A stretch of 54,414 bases of DNA from Azospirillum sp. OGB3 (lineage in GTDB: Bacteria > Pseudomonadota > Alphaproteobacteria > Azospirillales > Azospirillaceae), in contig NZ_JACHYN010000027.1 of NCBI RefSeq assembly GCF_014192915.1, positions 1 through 54,414 of the forward strand, written 5' to 3'. Position numbers and translations under genes: made by a program. Below, one piece after another: positions 8,625-16,451 of the stretch (position 1 is its first letter; each line of letters begins with the position of its first letter). The notes below the pieces were generated by a model. The model had not been told where the DNA came from. It saw only the letters and a list, made by a program, of their open reading frames with translations, and ran no database searches.

Positions 8625-9218
8625 ATGATCGCGCGTGCGCCCACATCCGTGGTGCTGAACGGGGTTCTCGGCGAAGCGCCCGCGGAGCATGTGACGCTGG
8701 ACTGGCTCATCGGAAGGCTCGGCCTCCGTTCCTTCGGTGTCATCCTCCTTCTCCTCGCGCTCGTCGGCGTGCTTCCGGGCGTGTCGGCCATGGCCGGCGT
8801 GCTGCTCACCATCGTCGCGTTCCAGATGATCCTGGATCGTCCCGGTCCCGCCTTTCCCCGCCGCATCGCCAGCCGCCATGTCGAGACCCGCCGGCTGGCC
8901 GCGATCATCGGCCGGACCGTCCCGGTGTTGCGCTACCTGGAACGCTTCATCCGCCCGCGCTGGGCCACCCCGTTCACGGCAACCAAGCGGGTGGTCGGCG
9001 GTGTCGTCCTGCTGCTCGGCGCGAGCCTCCTCATCCCTGTCCCCTTGAGCAACCTTCCCCCGGCGCTGCTCATCGTTCTGATCGCCTTCGCCTATCTGGA
9101 GGAGGACGGCGCGCTGCTCTGCGTCGCGCTGGTCGGCACGCTCCTTCTGTCCGTGATCGCCGCGGGAGCGGCCTGGCAGGCGATGAGCGCGGCCGGTTGG
9201 CTGCCGAGCGTGCTGTAG
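8625..9218 (+). CDS. exoD: ExoD-family membrane protein
   Basis: The 197-residue product matches the exopolysaccharide synthesis ExoD family. It has an N-terminal amphipathic part with TLDWLIGRLGLRSFGVILLL, the conserved stretch GVLPGVSAMAGVLLTIVAFQM, and C-terminal spans around LLIPVPLSNLPPALLIVL. About four or five membrane segments are visible. In rhizobia exoD affects exopolysaccharide production and alkali tolerance, but the biochemical activity is unknown. The start has AAGGGG ten bases upstream. It is divergent from the phaC operon with about 90 bases between starts. Confidence 0.85.
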   Translation: MIARAPTSVVLNGVLGEAPAEHVTLDWLIGRLGLRSFGVILLLLALVGVLPGVSAMAGVLLTIVAFQMILDRPGPAFPRRIASRHVETRRLAAIIGRTVPVLRYLERFIRPRWATPFTATKRVVGGVVLLLGASLLIPVPLSNLPPALLIVLIAFAYLEEDGALLCVALVGTLLLSVIAAGAAWQAMSAAGWLPSVL

Positions 9219-9278
9219 GAGATCCCCGCTCCCGACCGGGCCGAAGGATCATCCCGCGCATCATGCCCGCGGCGTCCC

Positions 9279-9554
9279 CTATGCGGTCGTCTCAGCCATG
9301 GCCGCGTCGGCCTGCTCGGCTCGTTCCAAGTCCAGGGGGGCGACCGTGATGGCCTGGGCGAGGGTCATTCCGCCGGCGCGCACCGGAAGCAGGATCACCG
9401 TCGCGACACGCCGATAGGCTGGGAAGGACAAGCCGTCGACCAGCTCCTCGTCGGTTTCAACAATGTAGGCTCCCGCCGGCTGCACGCCGTCGATCCCCTC
9501 CAATAGGAAGGGGTGCGAGAAGGTCACCGTTCTGCGGCTGGTGCGTGTGAGCAT
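9279..9554 (-). CDS. Hypothetical protein (91 aa)
   Basis: The product starts MLTRTSRRTVTFSHPFLLEG after a ribosome binding site (GGAGACGTCCG). It contains LEGIDGVQPAGAYIVETDEELVD and a hydrophobic stretch (YRRVATVILLPV), and looks like a compact beta-rich cytosolic protein. I recall similar short proteins of unknown function in alphaproteobacteria but can name no family. Upstream on the minus strand a GGAAC ... GTT arrangement (9641-9645 and 9622-9624) weakly resembles an EcfG general-stress promoter; that is speculative. Confidence 0.65.
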   Translation of the reverse strand: MLTRTSRRTVTFSHPFLLEGIDGVQPAGAYIVETDEELVDGLSFPAYRRVATVILLPVRAGGMTLAQAITVAPLDLERAEQADAAMAETTA

Positions 9555-10067
9555 CGGACGTCTCCTGGGGCTTGATCGGCGTGGTGCGAAGGGGGAGGAG
9601 ATGCGGGAGGCGACGAGGGCCAACCTTCCGACATGGCGGCGTTCCAAGACCCGTTGTCGTCCGCCCTGGACCGCCGTTCGATGGAGGGAACCGCCGGACG
9701 GCCCTCGCCCCTCGCAGCGCCGTCCGGAATCGCGACCGATTTCTGGTCTTCATGCAAAATATTATTAATGAGATCGTCAATCATCATGTCCTCCGATCCG
9801 CAGCGATGAAATTTTCCTAAGTCGCCGCTTCGGTATTTTCATATAAGCAATGCCGCGAAGCTTTGGTGAGATTGCGGACGAAAATTCGGGACATGCCACT
9901 TTGTTTCTGCAGACAGACTCGGAAACGCGGCAATTTTTCTGAAATTCGGCGACGGGAGCGGTGACCGCAGCTGGGGCCAGTCGGCTTCACCCCACCGGAT
10001 TGAGCCGGCCCAAGGCGCCTGCTCCTTCGGGGAGCAGGCGTTCGCTGGCAACAATTGGCGCTTGGGG
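9555..10067. other. Intergenic region
   Basis: No convincing gene is seen. Frames crossing 9555-9790 on both strands lack ribosome binding sites. An AT-richer patch lies at about 9755-9950. A strong hairpin close to the DUF2382 gene end is listed separately. Confidence 0.45.
10016..10040 (-). terminator. Hairpin downstream of DUF2382 gene
   Basis: The arms CGCCTGCTCC and GGAGCAGGCG pair perfectly over ten bases around a five-base loop. The hairpin lies 28 bases past the stop of the minus-strand DUF2382/stress-domain gene. No T-run follows, so it may be a rho-assisted or mRNA-stabilising structure rather than a classical terminator. Confidence 0.5.
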
Positions 10068-10829
10068 TCAGCGCTTGGTGGCGGGGCGGTCGCCGGTGGG
10101 CTTGACCTTCACATCGGTGCGCCGCGCCGAGGCTTCCACGGTCTTGTCGTGCTCGGTCGCCTTCTTGGACAGCACGACTTCCTCGACCACGCGCGCCTCC
10201 TTGGTCACCTCCGGCGTCTCGGAGGTGGCCGTCATCTCGACGGTCTTCTCCTCGAAGGCGGCGTCCGCCTCACGGGCGCCGAGAGCCCGGTCGGCCTTGT
10301 GACGTTCGACATCCACCTTTTCCTCGCGCAGCCGGACGGTCTCCCGAACCGGCGTCTCGGTCACCTCCGTCGTGACCTGCACCCCGCCTTTGCTGACACG
10401 GCGCTTGCCGATCTCCACCTGCTCTTCGACCACGGGAACGGTCTCCTCCTCCATGTCCGTGCCGCTGCCCACCGTTCCTTTATCCGTCTTTCCGCTGTCC
10501 GCCTTCGCCGTTTTTTTCGACTGATGCGAGGAGGCGTCGGGCAGGTCGATGGCGCCGTTCTCGTCAAGAATGGCCTCCGCGGCATCCGCGTCCTGATCGG
10601 CGATGTCGGCCGCCACCAGGGTGTGGCCCTGCTTGATCGCGGCGGCGTACCGCTGCGCGATGTCCTTGGTGAAGCCGTGGCCCAGCAACTCCTGTGTCGC
10701 CTTGTCGGCGTTGCCGGCTCCGTCGAAGGTGTCGATGTCCTTCTCCCGGCAACCGGCCGCAATGAGGGCCTGGAAGGCCTTCTGGGCGGCGCGCGGCTCC
10801 TTGTACAGTCCTACGACGATGGTGCTCAT
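10068..10829 (-). CDS. GSP17M-like plus DUF2382 (YsnF/AvaK) stress protein, copy 1
   Basis: The 253-residue product has an N-terminal general-stress-protein-17M-like domain (about residues 1-75, MSTIVVGLYKEPRAAQKAFQ). A Lys-rich linker follows, then a DUF2382 domain (about 125-245) with the repeating VVEEQVEIGKRRVSKGG and VREEKVDVER-like strands typical of YsnF/AvaK proteins. Such proteins are cytosolic and stress-associated, and their biochemical role is unknown. A shorter DUF2382 gene lies 37 bases upstream on the same strand. The pair repeats at 13.3-14.6 kb. A strong hairpin follows the stop. Confidence 0.85.
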   Translation of the reverse strand: MSTIVVGLYKEPRAAQKAFQALIAAGCREKDIDTFDGAGNADKATQELLGHGFTKDIAQRYAAAIKQGHTLVAADIADQDADAAEAILDENGAIDLPDASSHQSKKTAKADSGKTDKGTVGSGTDMEEETVPVVEEQVEIGKRRVSKGGVQVTTEVTETPVRETVRLREEKVDVERHKADRALGAREADAAFEEKTVEMTATSETPEVTKEARVVEEVVLSKKATEHDKTVEASARRTDVKVKPTGDRPATKR

Positions 10830-10866
10830 GATGGTCTCCGTTGAAGTCAGATGATGGCGAGGCCGG

Positions 10867-11265
10867 TCAGACCTCGGTGTCGGGCGGGGGGTGCATCCGT
10901 TCGATGATGATGTCTTGGCGGCGAACCGTGACCGTGTCGTCGAACCGGCGGGTGGCGGTGTCGCGGGTGATGCGCACCTCCTCCACCAGCTTCAGCCGCA
11001 AGGTCACGGTCGCGACCTCCTCGACGACCGAGATGATGGTCGTGTCGCCCTCCTGGCGGTCGGCGATCGGGTGATCGACGAACCGGTCGCACGGCACCCG
11101 CTCGATCCGGATGGTCTGCACCGACAGGTCGGCTTCGACCGGCTGCTCATGCTCGTGGGTGACGGTGTGGGCCTGGAGCGTTTCCGTGACCCGCTCACGC
11201 TTGCGGATGCTCACCTGCTCCTCGACCACCGGAAGCGTGTTCTGTTCGTTGATGGGCGCCTTCAC
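10867..11265 (-). CDS. Short DUF2382-domain protein, copy 1
   Basis: The 132-residue product is a stand-alone DUF2382 domain starting VKAPINEQNTLPVVEEQVSI. It contains the charged repeats RIERVPCDRFVDHPI, ISVVEEVATVTLRLKLVEEV and VTVRRQDIIIERM. The GTG start is chosen because AGGAGG lies six bases upstream; the much longer open frame has no such support. It precedes the long DUF2382 gene by 37 bases and probably shares its transcript. It closely resembles the copy at 14202-14615, so the two-gene unit appears duplicated. The function is unknown. Confidence 0.8.
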   Translation of the reverse strand: MKAPINEQNTLPVVEEQVSIRKRERVTETLQAHTVTHEHEQPVEADLSVQTIRIERVPCDRFVDHPIADRQEGDTTIISVVEEVATVTLRLKLVEEVRITRDTATRRFDDTVTVRRQDIIIERMHPPPDTEV

Positions 11266-11345
11266 GGGGGTCCTCCTGCCGCTGGATGGGGTGGCATCAC
11301 CGTCCCCCGAACGATCGGCGGATGGTTGGACGGCTGCCGGGCGCG

Positions 11346-11924
11346 TCAGACCGGGTGCCGGTTCCGCTTGCGATCCGCCTCGTCTGCCGTATGGGCCGAA
11401 GCCCGGGCGATGCGGCCGTTGGCGTCGAGGAAGGCTTGCAGCCCGCCAAGCATGTAGCGGTTCCCGGCGAGCAGGATGTCGCTCGGGCTGCGCGCCCGGA
11501 GCATGTCGGTCATCATCTCGCTCTGGCGCTGGGCCGCTTGCTGCATGTACCGGACGATCTCGGAGCACGCCGCCTCATAGCGCGAGGTCATGGCGTTGCC
11601 GAACCCCATGGCGGCCGTGAGGTTCTGTTCGGCAGGATGGGCCGCGTCCTGAACCATGCGGCCAGCCAGTTCGCCACCGGCGGCGAATTGCTGGGCCGCC
11701 CGCTCGGTCGCCCGTTCGGCGGAGCCGCCGCCGGCTTGTGCCTTCCGGCCTTCGAAAGAGCGGGCCGACTGGTCGTGGGGCTGCCTGGCCTCGGGCTTGC
11801 CGGACCTCGTCGCCCCCTCGTCGCTGGCGCTGCGGATGCTGTGGGTTTTGGGGCTTTCCGTCTTCGCGGCTGCCTCGTCGCTGGCGCTGCGGATCGTGTG
11901 AACGGGGGACGTGCCGTCGGCCAT
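11346..11924 (-). CDS. Phasin-family protein
   Basis: The 192-residue product has a polar N-terminus with two near-identical HTIRSASDE / HSIRSASDE segments. A helical C-terminal half (about 85-175, including AAMGFGNAMTSRYEAACSEI and VRYMQQAAQRQSEMM) resembles the phasin_2 domain. Phasins coat PHA granules. The start is supported by GGAG six bases upstream. With phaC about 3 kb away it supports a granule role, though some phasin-like proteins are general stress proteins. It lies upstream of the short DUF2382 gene with an 80-base gap. Confidence 0.75.
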   Translation of the reverse strand: MADGTSPVHTIRSASDEAAAKTESPKTHSIRSASDEGATRSGKPEARQPHDQSARSFEGRKAQAGGGSAERATERAAQQFAAGGELAGRMVQDAAHPAEQNLTAAMGFGNAMTSRYEAACSEIVRYMQQAAQRQSEMMTDMLRARSPSDILLAGNRYMLGGLQAFLDANGRIARASAHTADEADRKRNRHPV

Positions 11925-12297
11925 GTTGAACTCCAATAACTGATCAATGATTGATTGGGGGCCAGGGAGCAGGTGGGCTCGACCTGTTGTGTCCTGCATC
12001 TATATTATGACGCATCGCACAATAACAAGGATCTTGAAAAGGAATATACCAATTGGAACCAGAATTATCGATATTAAGAGAATGTGCATTGACAGGATTT
12101 CTGATAATTACAAGGCGCACGCAACCTGAATTTTTCATTTTCTCATGACTGCGACGGACCTGGGAAAATACGTTGATCCTTTTTCTGGTCCGAGCGGGAC
12201 GAAGCCGGTCAAGAAAGAAGGGAGCCCGCCACGCGCCGCGATTTCGGGCTCCACGCCGCCGTTAACGGCGGTGGCCGGTCATCATTGCCGGTCGGTT
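11925..12297. other. AT-rich intergenic region upstream of phasin gene
   Basis: No gene is seen. The segment 12000-12145 is strikingly AT-rich compared with its surroundings and lies upstream of the minus-strand phasin gene, so it likely contains its promoter. The other end holds a palindrome after the next gene, listed separately. Confidence 0.5.
12256..12271 (-). terminator. Perfect palindrome after membrane protein gene
   Basis: CCGCCGTTAACGGCGG is a 16-base perfect palindrome located 27 bases past the stop of the minus-strand membrane protein gene. It could act as a terminator hairpin or as a protein binding site; no T-run is present. Confidence 0.4.
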
Positions 12298-13227
12298 TTA
12301 TCGAACGACGCGCTGGGTCACCCGCAGCCGGCGCTGCACGGCCAGGGAGCCGCCGACCGCCGCGGCAACGGCGCCGAGCAGCAGGACGGCAAAGCCGGCG
12401 AAGGAGGTCCGGGACGCCGCCGACGCACTGGCGTCCGCCGTGTCCTTGGCGGTCTGCACGGCCTTGTCGCGGGCCTGCTGCAGCTTGGCTTGACCGTCTT
12501 CGAAACGCTGGGCGGCTTCGTCGTGGCTGACCTTCATCTGGGCCGCCATGATGGTGATGATCCGCTCCTTGGCCGCCGCCGCCTCGCCGCCGCCGCCCGC
12601 ATAGGTGACCAGTTCGGTCGCGATCACCTTCTGGGCGTCCTGCGGGCTCATCGTGGCCGGATCGGGGTTCGCCGGCTGCAGATACGCTTCGGCCTGTTGC
12701 CGAACCATGTCGGGGGATACTCCCGCCGCCTGGGCAAGCGGCTTGGCCGCGTCACCGAGTCCGCTGCCCGCCGCCGAGGTCACGCTGCCCAGGGCCGAGA
12801 AGCCGCCACCGATGATCCCGCCGATGGCCGAGGTCAGCAGCCAGAACGTCACGAGGGTGGTGATCCCCCAGGTGACCAAGCCGTGCAGCATCCCGTCGAA
12901 CCGGATCTCGACACCGGCCAGCCAGGCCGCGACATACCCGCCCGCGGCAATGGCGAGGCAACTGCTGATGACCCACCAGATGCCCGCTCCGATGCCAAGG
13001 CTGCTGGCGCTCGGGGTGCTTCCCGCGTTGGTTTCGACCGTGCCCAGGCCGATGCCGGCGCCCAGCAGGCTGAGCACGAGCTGGATGGCGAGGGCCAGGA
13101 TCACGCCCCCGAAGATCGCCGCCCATGAGATGCGGCGGTGGATGTGCGAGTGCCCCTCCGTCGTGGTGGTGGTCTCGAGCACGCCCGAACCGCGAAGCGG
13201 CGGGGCGGCATAGGTGTCCGTTGACAT
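12298..13227 (-). CDS. Membrane protein of the PhnA-like annotation group
   Basis: The 309-residue product has spans near residues 32-55 (WAAIFGGVILALAIQLVL), 78-100, 108-135 and a C-terminal span about 270-295 (FAGFAVLLLGAVAAAVGGSL). A long amphipathic, Ala/Gln-rich region lies between the last two. It resembles alphaproteobacterial membrane proteins often annotated 'PhnA-like', but it lacks phosphonoacetate hydrolase features, so that name is not functional evidence. The start has GGAG eight bases upstream. Position inside the stress cluster suggests an envelope-stress role; this is inference. Confidence 0.65.
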   Translation of the reverse strand: MSTDTYAAPPLRGSGVLETTTTTEGHSHIHRRISWAAIFGGVILALAIQLVLSLLGAGIGLGTVETNAGSTPSASSLGIGAGIWWVISSCLAIAAGGYVAAWLAGVEIRFDGMLHGLVTWGITTLVTFWLLTSAIGGIIGGGFSALGSVTSAAGSGLGDAAKPLAQAAGVSPDMVRQQAEAYLQPANPDPATMSPQDAQKVIATELVTYAGGGGEAAAAKERIITIMAAQMKVSHDEAAQRFEDGQAKLQQARDKAVQTAKDTADASASAASRTSFAGFAVLLLGAVAAAVGGSLAVQRRLRVTQRVVR

Positions 13228-13306
13228 TGTGGTCGCTCCGGAAGAGGGCGTTCGAAGCCCCTCACAGGACCCCGAACGCAGGTTGGCAGGGGGAGCAGGG
13301 TTCGGA

Positions 13307-14146
13307 TCAAGTTTTGGCGACGGGCGGAGCGGTCGAAATTTTCTCGATTTCGACATCCTCGCGGCGCACGGTGTCCCTCACCGTCTCGACGCGCTCCGTC
13401 GCGTCCTTGCGCAGCACCACCTCTTCGGTGACCCGGGCGGTCTTGCCGACAACGGCCTCCTCGTCCGTCTCGGTCATCTCGATCGTCTTCTCGGTGAAGT
13501 CCGCCTCCCCGACCGGATGGTCGCCGGTCACCGCGCGGCGCTCGACCGTCACCGTCTCGTCGCGCAGGCTGACCTGCTCCTCGACCGGCGTTTCGACCAC
13601 GAAGCGGCGGACGCGGGTCGTGCCGCGGTTCACCGCGCGCTTGCCGACCTGCAACTGCTCCTCGGACAGTTGGATGCTGCCGCTCCCACTGCCGACCGCG
13701 TTGCTGCCCTCATTGACCGCGGCCATTCCGGCGGCGCCTTCCCGTGTGGGGGTCACCGGTGCGGCCGTGACCGGTGACGTTGCGGTGCTCGTCGTCGTTC
13801 CCGACAGTCCGTAGGCGGACGCCCGCTCGTCGATGTCGGCCGGGCCGTGCCTCTCCAGGATTTCGCTCACCATCGTGGCGTGCTGCGCCGGAGTCCTGAC
13901 GGTCACGACGGTCGAACCGCTGTCCAGGCTGCGGTCATAGACGGCGTTGTCATGATCCGGGTCGCCGCCGAACAGGCTGGCCCAGAAGCCCGTCTCCTGG
14001 GCGGGAATCGCCGCGGCGGTTCCCGGTGCCTTGCGGGCGTGCCGGCTGATCGCATCCGCCGGAACGTTGGCCGCCTTGAGGTCACGCACGGCGGCATCAG
14101 CCTGGGCGTCCGTGTCGAAAATGGCGACGATGGTTTCGTCCGTCAT
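13307..14146 (-). CDS. GSP17M-like plus DUF2382 (YsnF/AvaK) stress protein, copy 2
   Basis: The 279-residue product has an N-terminal stress-protein-17M-like domain (about 1-100, MTDETIVAIFDTDAQADAAV). A Thr/Ala linker leads to a DUF2382 domain (about 155-275) containing LQVGKRAVNRGTTRVRR and EEVVLRKDATERVETV. It shares this layout with the copy at 10068-10829 but has a longer linker. AGGAGA lies just upstream of the start and directly abuts an 11-base C-run on the coding strand. The short DUF2382 gene lies 55 bases upstream on the same strand. The molecular function is unknown. Confidence 0.85.
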   Translation of the reverse strand: MTDETIVAIFDTDAQADAAVRDLKAANVPADAISRHARKAPGTAAAIPAQETGFWASLFGGDPDHDNAVYDRSLDSGSTVVTVRTPAQHATMVSEILERHGPADIDERASAYGLSGTTTSTATSPVTAAPVTPTREGAAGMAAVNEGSNAVGSGSGSIQLSEEQLQVGKRAVNRGTTRVRRFVVETPVEEQVSLRDETVTVERRAVTGDHPVGEADFTEKTIEMTETDEEAVVGKTARVTEEVVLRKDATERVETVRDTVRREDVEIEKISTAPPVAKT

Positions 14147-14159
14147 GTCTGTCTCTCCT

Positions 14160-14170
14160 GGGGGGGGGGG
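14160..14170. repeat. Homopolymer tract of 11 G beside a ribosome binding site
   Basis: Eleven consecutive G residues (C on the coding strand) lie immediately upstream of the AGGAGA ribosome binding site of the second long DUF2382 gene, between it and the short DUF2382 gene. Such tracts are prone to slipped-strand length change and also to sequencing error. Confidence 0.9.
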
Positions 14171-14201
14171 TGAGTGGGCTTGTTCTCTGAGCCGTCGCCC
14201 A

Positions 14202-14615
14202 TCAGCCGGAGTCGTCGCGCCGATCCGGCGGAATGCGGCTGATGTCGGCGTCCTGGCGGCGCAGAGTCACCGTTTCCCGGTGACGCTCGGTGACGCGGAC
14301 CCGCCGCATGTGGATTTCCTCGCGGAGGACGAGCCGGCGTTCGATGACGATGACGGCCTCCTCCTCCACGACCGGAATGATCGTGAGGTCACCGTCCTTG
14401 CGGATGGGCGGCACGCGATCGACCACGCGGCCTATGGCCACGCGCTCGATGGCGACCCGCTCATGGGTCAGCTCCTCCTCCACCAGCCGCTCGTTTTCGC
14501 GGGTGGTGACGGCGACCTGAACCGTATCGCCAACGGTGTCGCGGCGTGTGACCACCACGTCCTCGGCGTGCAGAGGCACCACCGGGTCGCGGGGCGGGGT
14601 TGGGGCGGACGACAT
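14202..14615 (-). CDS. Short DUF2382-domain protein, copy 2
   Basis: The 137-residue product starts MSSAPTPPRDPVVPLHAEDV and is a lone DUF2382 domain. It contains VVDRVPPIRKDGDLTIIPVV, RRLVLREEIHMRRV and a terminal VTLRRQDADISRIP. That last block parallels VTVRRQDIIIERM in the copy at 10867-11265. The start is preceded by AGGGCC. It is the first gene of the second DUF2382 pair, with the long partner 55 bases downstream. Unlike copy 1 it uses ATG rather than GTG. The function is unknown. Confidence 0.8.
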   Translation of the reverse strand: MSSAPTPPRDPVVPLHAEDVVVTRRDTVGDTVQVAVTTRENERLVEEELTHERVAIERVAIGRVVDRVPPIRKDGDLTIIPVVEEEAVIVIERRLVLREEIHMRRVRVTERHRETVTLRRQDADISRIPPDRRDDSG

Positions 14616-14833
14616 GCAAAGGCCCTGTAAAGCGATGATGAGGGTGTCTCGCGGAGGCTGGTACAGCCTTGACGCCGGAGCCCATTCACTCAACGACGGA
14701 CCGGTCGACAGCCGTATGAGAAGAAACAGCTTCCGATCTGAGAAGTTGTTCTCTCAGGTGCATCCAATTCCGGTGACCGACTATGCAGATCCGCATTGGT
14801 GCCGACACCGGGGCAAACAGGTTGCTTCTTGTA

Positions 14834-15763
14834 CTACCGGCTCGCCTTCTCACTCGATGACTTATCCACCACATCCGGAGACAATGTCTGGGCAAGTTTT
14901 TGAATGTGACCGCTGATGTGCGTCAGGACGGTTCTGATCCGGGGCGTATGGCGGTTGTCGCGGTGCACGACGAGCCAGATCGCGACGCCTGGAGGCGGCG
15001 ATGGCGGCGTCAGGCGCCTCAGGCCGTTTTCCCGATCGGCGCGGAACCGCGCCAGACAGGCCAGCCCACCGCCCTGCGCGGCAGCCAGCACTGCGGCCTC
15101 GTGGCTGTTGGTCAGCATCGCGACACGGGCGCGGGGGGCGAGATCGGCCAGCCAGCTGGTCTGCGCCGCCTCCTGGATGTCGTCGGTCTGGGTGATCAGG
15201 TGATGCCCCGGACAACCGGCCTGATAGTCCGGCTCACCCTGGCGATCCAGGTAGGCCGGCCCCGCGTAGAGGCCGAAGTCCAGGCTGCCGATCTTCCGGA
15301 CGATCAGGTCGTGCAGTTCCGAGCGGGTCAGGCGGACGGCGATGTCCGCTTCGCGCATGGCGAGGCTGAGTTCGCGGGGGCTGGAGATCAGCTCGACCAT
15401 CATCTCCGGATGGTCCGCGTGCAGCGCCGCGACGCAGGGCGCCAGGATCTGGGTGGCGACGGTTTCGGCGCAGGTGACGCGGACCAGACCGGCCAGACGG
15501 GTGTCGCGTCCCCCGACGTTGCGTTCCAGGGTGAGCGCCTCCGCTTCGAGCCGCTCCGCCTGGACACGGACCTCCTCGCCGGCCAGCGTCGGCAGATACC
15601 CGTCCGGCGTGCGGTTCAGCAGACGGACGCCGAGGCTCGCCTCCAGCGAGGCCAGCCGGCGGCCGACCGTCGATTGGGCGACCCGCAGGTCCCGTGCCGC
15701 CGCCGAAAGGCTGCCGGTGCGCGCCAGGGCCAGAAAGAATCTCAGGTCGTCCCAATCGAGCAT
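14834..15763 (-). CDS. LysR-family transcriptional regulator
   Basis: The 309-residue product has a typical N-terminal winged helix-turn-helix (residues 3-60: DWDDLRFFLALARTGSLSAA, then STVGRRLASLEASLGVRLLNR). An effector-binding domain (about 90-290) follows. It is divergently transcribed from the OsmC-family gene, with about 146 bases between starts, the classic arrangement for a LysR regulator and its target. The inducer is unknown; an oxidative or thiol signal would fit OsmC. The start is the ATG giving MLDWDDL, the usual LysR N-terminus. Confidence 0.9.
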   Translation of the reverse strand: MLDWDDLRFFLALARTGSLSAAARDLRVAQSTVGRRLASLEASLGVRLLNRTPDGYLPTLAGEEVRVQAERLEAEALTLERNVGGRDTRLAGLVRVTCAETVATQILAPCVAALHADHPEMMVELISSPRELSLAMREADIAVRLTRSELHDLIVRKIGSLDFGLYAGPAYLDRQGEPDYQAGCPGHHLITQTDDIQEAAQTSWLADLAPRARVAMLTNSHEAAVLAAAQGGGLACLARFRADRENGLRRLTPPSPPPGVAIWLVVHRDNRHTPRIRTVLTHISGHIQKLAQTLSPDVVDKSSSEKASR

Positions 15764-15909
15764 GGACCCACCGCCAGGCGTGTTCGCCGTCCCGCCCGCC
15801 GGTGCCGGCCGAGATGGTCTCACCGCACAACCGCATCAACCGCTCAACGGGCCAATCCGGCACCCGGCGCGGCGGGAAACCCGGCGCGACGAGAAGAAAG
15901 GACGCTGCG

Positions 15910-16422
15910 ATGCCCAAGCCCCCCTCCCGGACCGACGGGGAAAAGAGACATCCGGACGCCGTTCGGACGCTGCGGTGCCGGACCGTCGCCGAGGATCGCT
16001 TCCAGCAACGGAACCACATCCGCGATCTTCCGGATGGCCCGCCGGTCGGGGGCGGCGGCACCCCGACCCCGTCGGAGGCGCTGTTGGCCGCCCTCGGCTC
16101 CTGTCTGTCCGCCGGCATTCACGCCGACGCCGTCGCGCGCCACATCCCGGTGCACCGGCTGGAGCTGGTGGTCGAGGCGGAGATCGACAGCACGGCCGGA
16201 TGGACCCTTGGCAACGCCGAACCGGGGCCGATCGGCTTCGAGGCGATCCGCGTGACCGTCCACCTGGACGCCGATGCCCCGCGCGACGTGCTGGCCGCTC
16301 TGGTCAGGCACGCGACGCTGTGGTCGCCGGTCGCCAACACCCTGCACAACCCCGTGCATCTGGACATCGCCCTGGCCGACGGCGCCCTGGCCGACGACGC
16401 CCCCGACACGCGTCCGGCCTGA
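15910..16422 (+). CDS. OsmC-family protein
   Basis: The 170-residue product matches the OsmC family, whose characterised members reduce organic hydroperoxides with a pair of Cys residues. The first expected Cys is seen in LLAALGSCLSAGIHADAVAR. A second Cys equivalent to the usual C-terminal one is not obvious, since that region reads HATLWSPVANTLHNPV. It may therefore be a non-peroxidase relative. Other family marks are GGGGTPTPSEALLAALGSC and the beta strands LELVVEAEID. The start has AAAGGA upstream. It is divergent from the LysR gene. Confidence 0.85.
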   Translation: MPKPPSRTDGEKRHPDAVRTLRCRTVAEDRFQQRNHIRDLPDGPPVGGGGTPTPSEALLAALGSCLSAGIHADAVARHIPVHRLELVVEAEIDSTAGWTLGNAEPGPIGFEAIRVTVHLDADAPRDVLAALVRHATLWSPVANTLHNPVHLDIALADGALADDAPDTRPA

Positions 16423-16451
16423 ACGTCTTCGGGCTTGAGCTTCCGGGGCCG

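Noticed and set aside
6439..8628. 729-codon plus-strand open frame opposite phaC
   Set aside because: phaC on the other strand has all catalytic residues; this frame is a GC-driven shadow.
9622..9645. EcfG-type general-stress promoter (GGAAC ... GTT) before the 91-residue gene
   Set aside because: Only a partial match and a single instance; none of the DUF2382, phasin or phaC upstream regions gave a convincing second example.
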